64,000 nt of DNA, taken from the NCBI GenBank assembly GCA_028554795.2, contig CM068832.1:89646511-89710510 (forward strand), written 5' to 3'. Made by a program: the position numbers and the translations under genes. The notes under the pieces are model-generated. The model was not told the DNA's origin. It ran no database searches and saw only the letters and a program-made list of their open reading frames with translations. This DNA is from Sinohyriopsis cumingii (taxonomy: Eukaryota; Mollusca; Bivalvia; Unionida; Unionidae). Shown one piece after another: positions 59,614 to 64,000 of the stretch (position 1 is its first letter; each line of letters opens with the position of its first letter).

Positions 59614-62064
59614 CTCATTTAGGGTCAAATCAATATAGCTTCATGTAAAATTTGGTTCAAATGCAGCAAAACTTTGTAAAGTTAAACTGCAGAAACCAGT
59701 CATTATGATGAAAGTGCCATAATTCCTATAAATGTTGCAGAATGCAGAAATCAAAATCGCACAGGGTTTCATCAACTTGAAGAACATGCTAAATTTGGTT
59801 GAAATACAAGAACGTTTACAAAAAGTTATGCTGTAGAAACCAAGGTTGCACTTTACCTATTAAATAATATCCTGTTATATGTATGGTTTGTAGAGCTTGG
59901 CTGGCTACAAGAATGAATGGATGGACAAATGGACAGCCATACAAAAATGGGCTCCTGCATCTAATTTCTGGCCCCTAGAAACGAATATTTTAGTTTACAG
60001 TATATTATAGTATTTGCGTACTTTCCTGTTTGTTTGCACCGCCAACTAATGATTTAAAAAACATACCGCATCAAGGATATAAAAAAATGTACAAAACTCT
60101 GTCATTTTATTCATCAATTTATACTATCGCCATGGGGTCCCAAACTCTCTCAACTTGCCAGTGTTTTGAATCAAACTGCAGTTTCTTTAGTAATATGGTC
60201 ACCATATTTGCATGAATGGGTCTCTGTTTTCAGGCAACAGATGTTATATAGTTCAGCGTCTTTAATAATCTCAATAATTCTGAACATTTTTAAGCTATAT
60301 TTCTTTGAGCACATCTCTACAAGAGTTCATTTTTATTTGTTCAATTTACTTTAGAGATATTGAAACTAGACACTGCAAGTATTGGATGTAGACAACACAG
60401 TTTTTATTGAAATATACTATTACAGAAACCAGGAATGGACAGTGCACAGTCTGTATATTTGTTTACATTAAGTTTCCTTTCAGCTTGAAACGTAAATAAG
60501 TTGACAGTGTTAAGGACTTCTTGGCGACAATCAGGTTAGGAATTATGAACTGATGAATGAAAGACCAAGTTTTATGTATTTTTTATATCCTTGATGGTTT
60601 TTGTTTTAAAACTTGGATGGGAGTGCAAATAAATGGGAAAGTGTGCAAATCCTTAAGTTATCATCAATGTTAATGCTTTTGATAAAATAAAGTTCAGCAC
60701 TTAAAAATTACACATGCTATTAATTAACAGAATGAGTTGATCAAGAAAACCAGTGCAAGTGAAAGATGGTGCATAATTACTGCCAAGAGGTTAAGCATGT
60801 CCACTAGCAACAATGATCTATATAGCTTTTCATTTCAATAGCTAAGACTTAACCAAAATACAGCGGCTTCCTCTCAGAAACAAGAGATCCAAGTGAGCCT
60901 AGTTCATGTATCACTTGTAAGACCTTGCTAGTTTATACCAATTTCACTCAACACCACAATGTAAAACCCCTTCTCTCAAACACAATCTTCCAAGATTAAG
61001 GAACCAGTTTCTAAATGAAACAATGAATCTGCCCCCAACATCACTAATATGCCATGAAGTCACAAACCATAATACTCACTAACGGTAAAATTAATTCTGT
61101 GCCGGCTCGGAAAAAAATCATAAGATAATATACATCAGAAAACTAGTATTCATTTGCAACTAAATTTTTACCCCCTTTCCCCTCTGATGTCAGTAAGTCA
61201 TTTAGAAAACAACATGGGATGAAGTGTCAATAATAGCACAAAACCAAATATTGGCAAAAAGCAAAAGCTAAAGTCCGTATAAAAGAATACGGCAAAACAA
61301 ACAATCTGAACTAGGGTAGCATCACTTGCACCCGCTGATCCACACTATAAACTTGGTGACTAAAGCACATTTAAGAAACAGCTTAATCCAATGATTAATC
61401 TAACCAACACAAAAGCAACATGTGTCTGTATTAAAAGAAACCCCCAAGACCTAAAATGAATATGAATCATACATACGCCATCCTTGAAATCAGTCATATT
61501 CTAAATAAGGAGTTTTTACTTTTAACCAGTTTCTGAAAAAGAACAGTGTTCTAACACTTTTTCAAAGCTGCAGAAAGACTTTATTCATCTCTACATGTGA
61601 GATGTTTAAGTGTTCATTCAATCCTTATTGACAATACCATCAAAATCTATGCATTTACAATAGTTACATAATAAATAAAAGCTGGCAATGGAAGCCATGA
61701 AAATATCAACTTATTACTTTTTACCCTGCAATCATCAGCTTTATGTAGGATTTGAAACTGTCATAAACCTGAAGCATAATAAAACAATCATCACGACACA
61801 TGTCAAATTTTATCACCCTTCCCCCTGAAAGTAATGGGGATAGTCATGAAACACAACTTTAAATATTACCACCTTTCCCCCTGAAAGCAGTGCAAATTAT
61901 CATAAAACATAAATGTCAAATATTATCACCCTTTCCTCTGAAAGCAACGTTGAAGGAGTTTAGGTAACGGAATACTTGACTGTCAACTTGTAGCTTCTCC
62001 ACCCTGTGGGCCCCCAGCCAAACTTGTGGCACAGCCAAACCCTTCACTCTGCATTTATGCACCA
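59614..62064. other. Stretch without a supported gene
   Basis: AT-rich DNA. A three-copy repeat of about 60 bp (CTTTCCCCCTGAAAGCA...TCAAATATTATCACC) lies at 61797-61945. I could not identify further exons of the minus-strand gene. Confidence 0.45.
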
Positions 62065-62347
62065 CCCCCCATCCATATGTTGTTTTGTTGTTCTAGGGTT
62101 TAACGCCATTTTTCAGCACAAGATAGGCTATACATGGCCGCCAGTATAACTGGTGGAGGAAGAACCCTGGAAAACCCAAGGAAGAACCACCGACACCCGA
62201 GAAGCTACTGGCAGGCTTTCCCACGTACCCACGCTAGCCAAGCCTTGGACTCGAACTCACACAGACAGGGGTGAGATGGCAGTGATCTGGAACAGTGAGC
62301 GCTTTAGACCACTCAGCCACTCGGGGCCCCCCCATCCATATGTTGTT
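62065..62347 (-). mobile_element. tRNA-derived SINE (family B) with about 20-bp target-site duplication
   Basis: Same family and orientation as 44751-45013 (tRNA Ser/Leu-like head, GGCGTTAAACCC tail). Flanked by CCCCCCATCCATATGTTGTT at 62065-62084 and 62328-62347. The duplicated site reads as part of the adjoining LINE frame (HPYVVNTSLSSGEF), so the SINE probably inserted into the LINE. Confidence 0.9.
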
Positions 62348-64000
62348 AATACCTCTCTCTCATCTGGGGAATTCCCATCATTTTAAGCATAAAATGACAG
62401 TTTCAAAACTGCCATTGTAAAGCCTCTGCTGAAGAAACCAACACTAGACCATAATGATTTAAAGAACTACCGCCCAGTTTCTAATCTCCCATTCATATAA
62501 AAAAATCTTAGAAAAGGTTGTTCTATCCCAGCTTGTATCTCATCTAAATTCAAACAGTCTTTTTAACAATGTACAATCTGCATATCGCCCTTGCCACAGT
62601 ACTGAAACTACTCTTCTAAAAGTAGTTAATGACATTCTCTCTGCGTTGGATAGTGGAAAGATTACAGTCCTCACCCTCCTTGATTTGTCTGCAGCATTTG
62701 ACACAATAGACCATGATATATTACTTCACCGTCTCCAGCATGTATTTGGCATTCATGATACAGCCTTACTGTGGTTCAAGTCCTACTTGATCAACAGGAC
62801 ACAAATTGTATCTGCAAATTGAATACACTCCAGCCCAGTTGGTCTATGTTGTGGTGTTCCACAGGGGTGTATTCTTGGACCTGTTCTCTTCATTCTTTAC
62901 ACTCAGTCGCTCTCAAGTGTCATAGATCATCATCCAGTGTCTCACCAATTATACGCTGATGACACCCAAATATACAAATCTAGCCACCCAACTGAAGTTG
63001 ATGCTACCATCCAAAGTGTAGAGAGGTGCATTTCTGATGTGAAATCATGGATGACATGTAACAAGCTGCAGAAAAATGATGATAAAACTGATGCCATTCT
63101 GATCACAACACAAAGACTTTCTCATTCACATCCTTTACCTCAAACAATAAATATCAGCAATGCCAACATTAAATTCACACAATCAGTACAAAACCTAGGT
63201 GTTACTCTGGACAGTACTCTCACATTGCACCAACATGTCATGAACATATGCAAGGCTGCATATCTTGAGCTGAGATGCATCAGCTCAATTCGCAAATATC
63301 TTTTGGCCGATGCCACTAAAACACTTGTGTGTTCTTTAGTACTTTCAAGACTGGACTATTGCAAATCATTTGTGTCCGGTTCATCTCAATATCTACTCCA
63401 GAAACTTCAAAATGTTCAAAACACAGCTGCTCGGATCATACTTAGAGTACCACGATCAGAGCACACCTCCCCAATGCTCTGTACCCTACACTGGCTATCC
63501 ATTCGATCCAGAATCAAACACAAAATTTGTTCTCTGTGCTACGTTTCACTGTCGGACTCTAGTCCAACATACCTATCCGATCTTTCCCATGTGTACACAC
63601 CAGCAAGAAACTTATGCTCCTCTTCTGACAATCGTATACTCATTATTCCCACTATGAAAACAAAGTCATATAGACAGCGTTCTTTTGCATACCAGGGCCC
63701 AGCAACGTGGAATGAATTGCCCACTGAACTTAGACACAAAGACACATTGATCACATTCAAGAGGGCTCTCAAAACTCACTTATTTCGACAGCAAGAACAA
63801 ACTTAAAGACCTAATAATGTTTCCTACCTGAAATATTCTCAGCATGTTTTTTATTTTTTAATGTTTTTCTTATTTCATGGTGTTTGTTTTTATAATAATA
63901 TTATTATGTTTTTTATCTTATAGGTGTTGCCTAATGTTGTAAAGCGCTTAGAGCTTCTAAAGATTAGGCGCTATACAAAGTCCTCATTATTATTATTATC
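62348..64000 (+). mobile_element. L2/CR1-type LINE, RT region, nearly open
   Basis: The plus strand encodes [62 protein letters not shown] and LYADDTQIY, then NLGVTLDSTLTLHQ, SRLDYC, LQNVQNTAARII and GPATWNELPTEL, ending near 63806. The visible breaks are a frame change near 62500, a stop at about 62820 and one near 62930. The 3' end is GCGCTTAGAGCTTCTAAAG, GCGCTATACAAAGTC and (ATT)n at the window edge. No endonuclease is seen, so it is 5'-truncated or interrupted by the SINE. Confidence 0.9.

Overview
This is a window of a eukaryotic, AT-rich animal genome, most likely a marine mollusc (gastropod-like). The evidence is intron-containing host exons, several tRNA-derived SINEs with target-site duplications (one family ends in a tail ending ...GGCGTTAAACCC), RNase H-bearing I-type LINEs, L2/CR1-type LINEs and many minisatellites. 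The species assignment is inference.

The main content is a decayed endogenous DNA-virus-like element of the Polinton/Maverick-adintovirus type, broken into two blocks. The left block (about 5.77-14.06 kb, genes on the minus strand) holds a capsid-like gene cut by a 100-N assembly gap, a small Cys-motif protein, an adenain-like cysteine protease, and two small genes that each end in a histone-type 3' stem-loop. A repeated promoter-like motif occurs three times in this block. The right block (about 24.47-31.29 kb) holds a divergent pair of small genes that both end in perfect histone-type stem-loops, a CCHC zinc-knuckle gene, a large protein-primed family B DNA polymerase with many stops and frameshifts, and an uninterrupted 156-residue BIR-domain (IAP-like) reading frame. 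I found no integrase and no packaging ATPase; the gap and deletions may account for that.

Two I-superfamily LINEs (APE endonuclease, RT, RNase H, zinc-knuckle ORF1) sit in or beside this element. One is 5'-truncated (7.42-11.69 kb), is flanked by an 11-bp target-site duplication, and lies between a viral promoter motif and its gene. The other is near full length (about 14.68-21.84 kb) with ORF1 and a frameshifted ORF2.

From 31.8 kb on, the window is host DNA. It contains the last two exons of a plus-strand gene (32.88-33.46 kb), an L2/CR1-like LINE at each end of the stretch (31.8 and 62.3-64.0 kb), several SINE insertions, a hAT-type zinc-finger remnant, and a terminal acidic exon plus a 15-nt microexon of a minus-strand gene (51.2-58.4 kb). 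Minisatellite arrays have periods of about 31, 35, 55 and 99 bp. Most of the remaining sequence looks intronic or intergenic.
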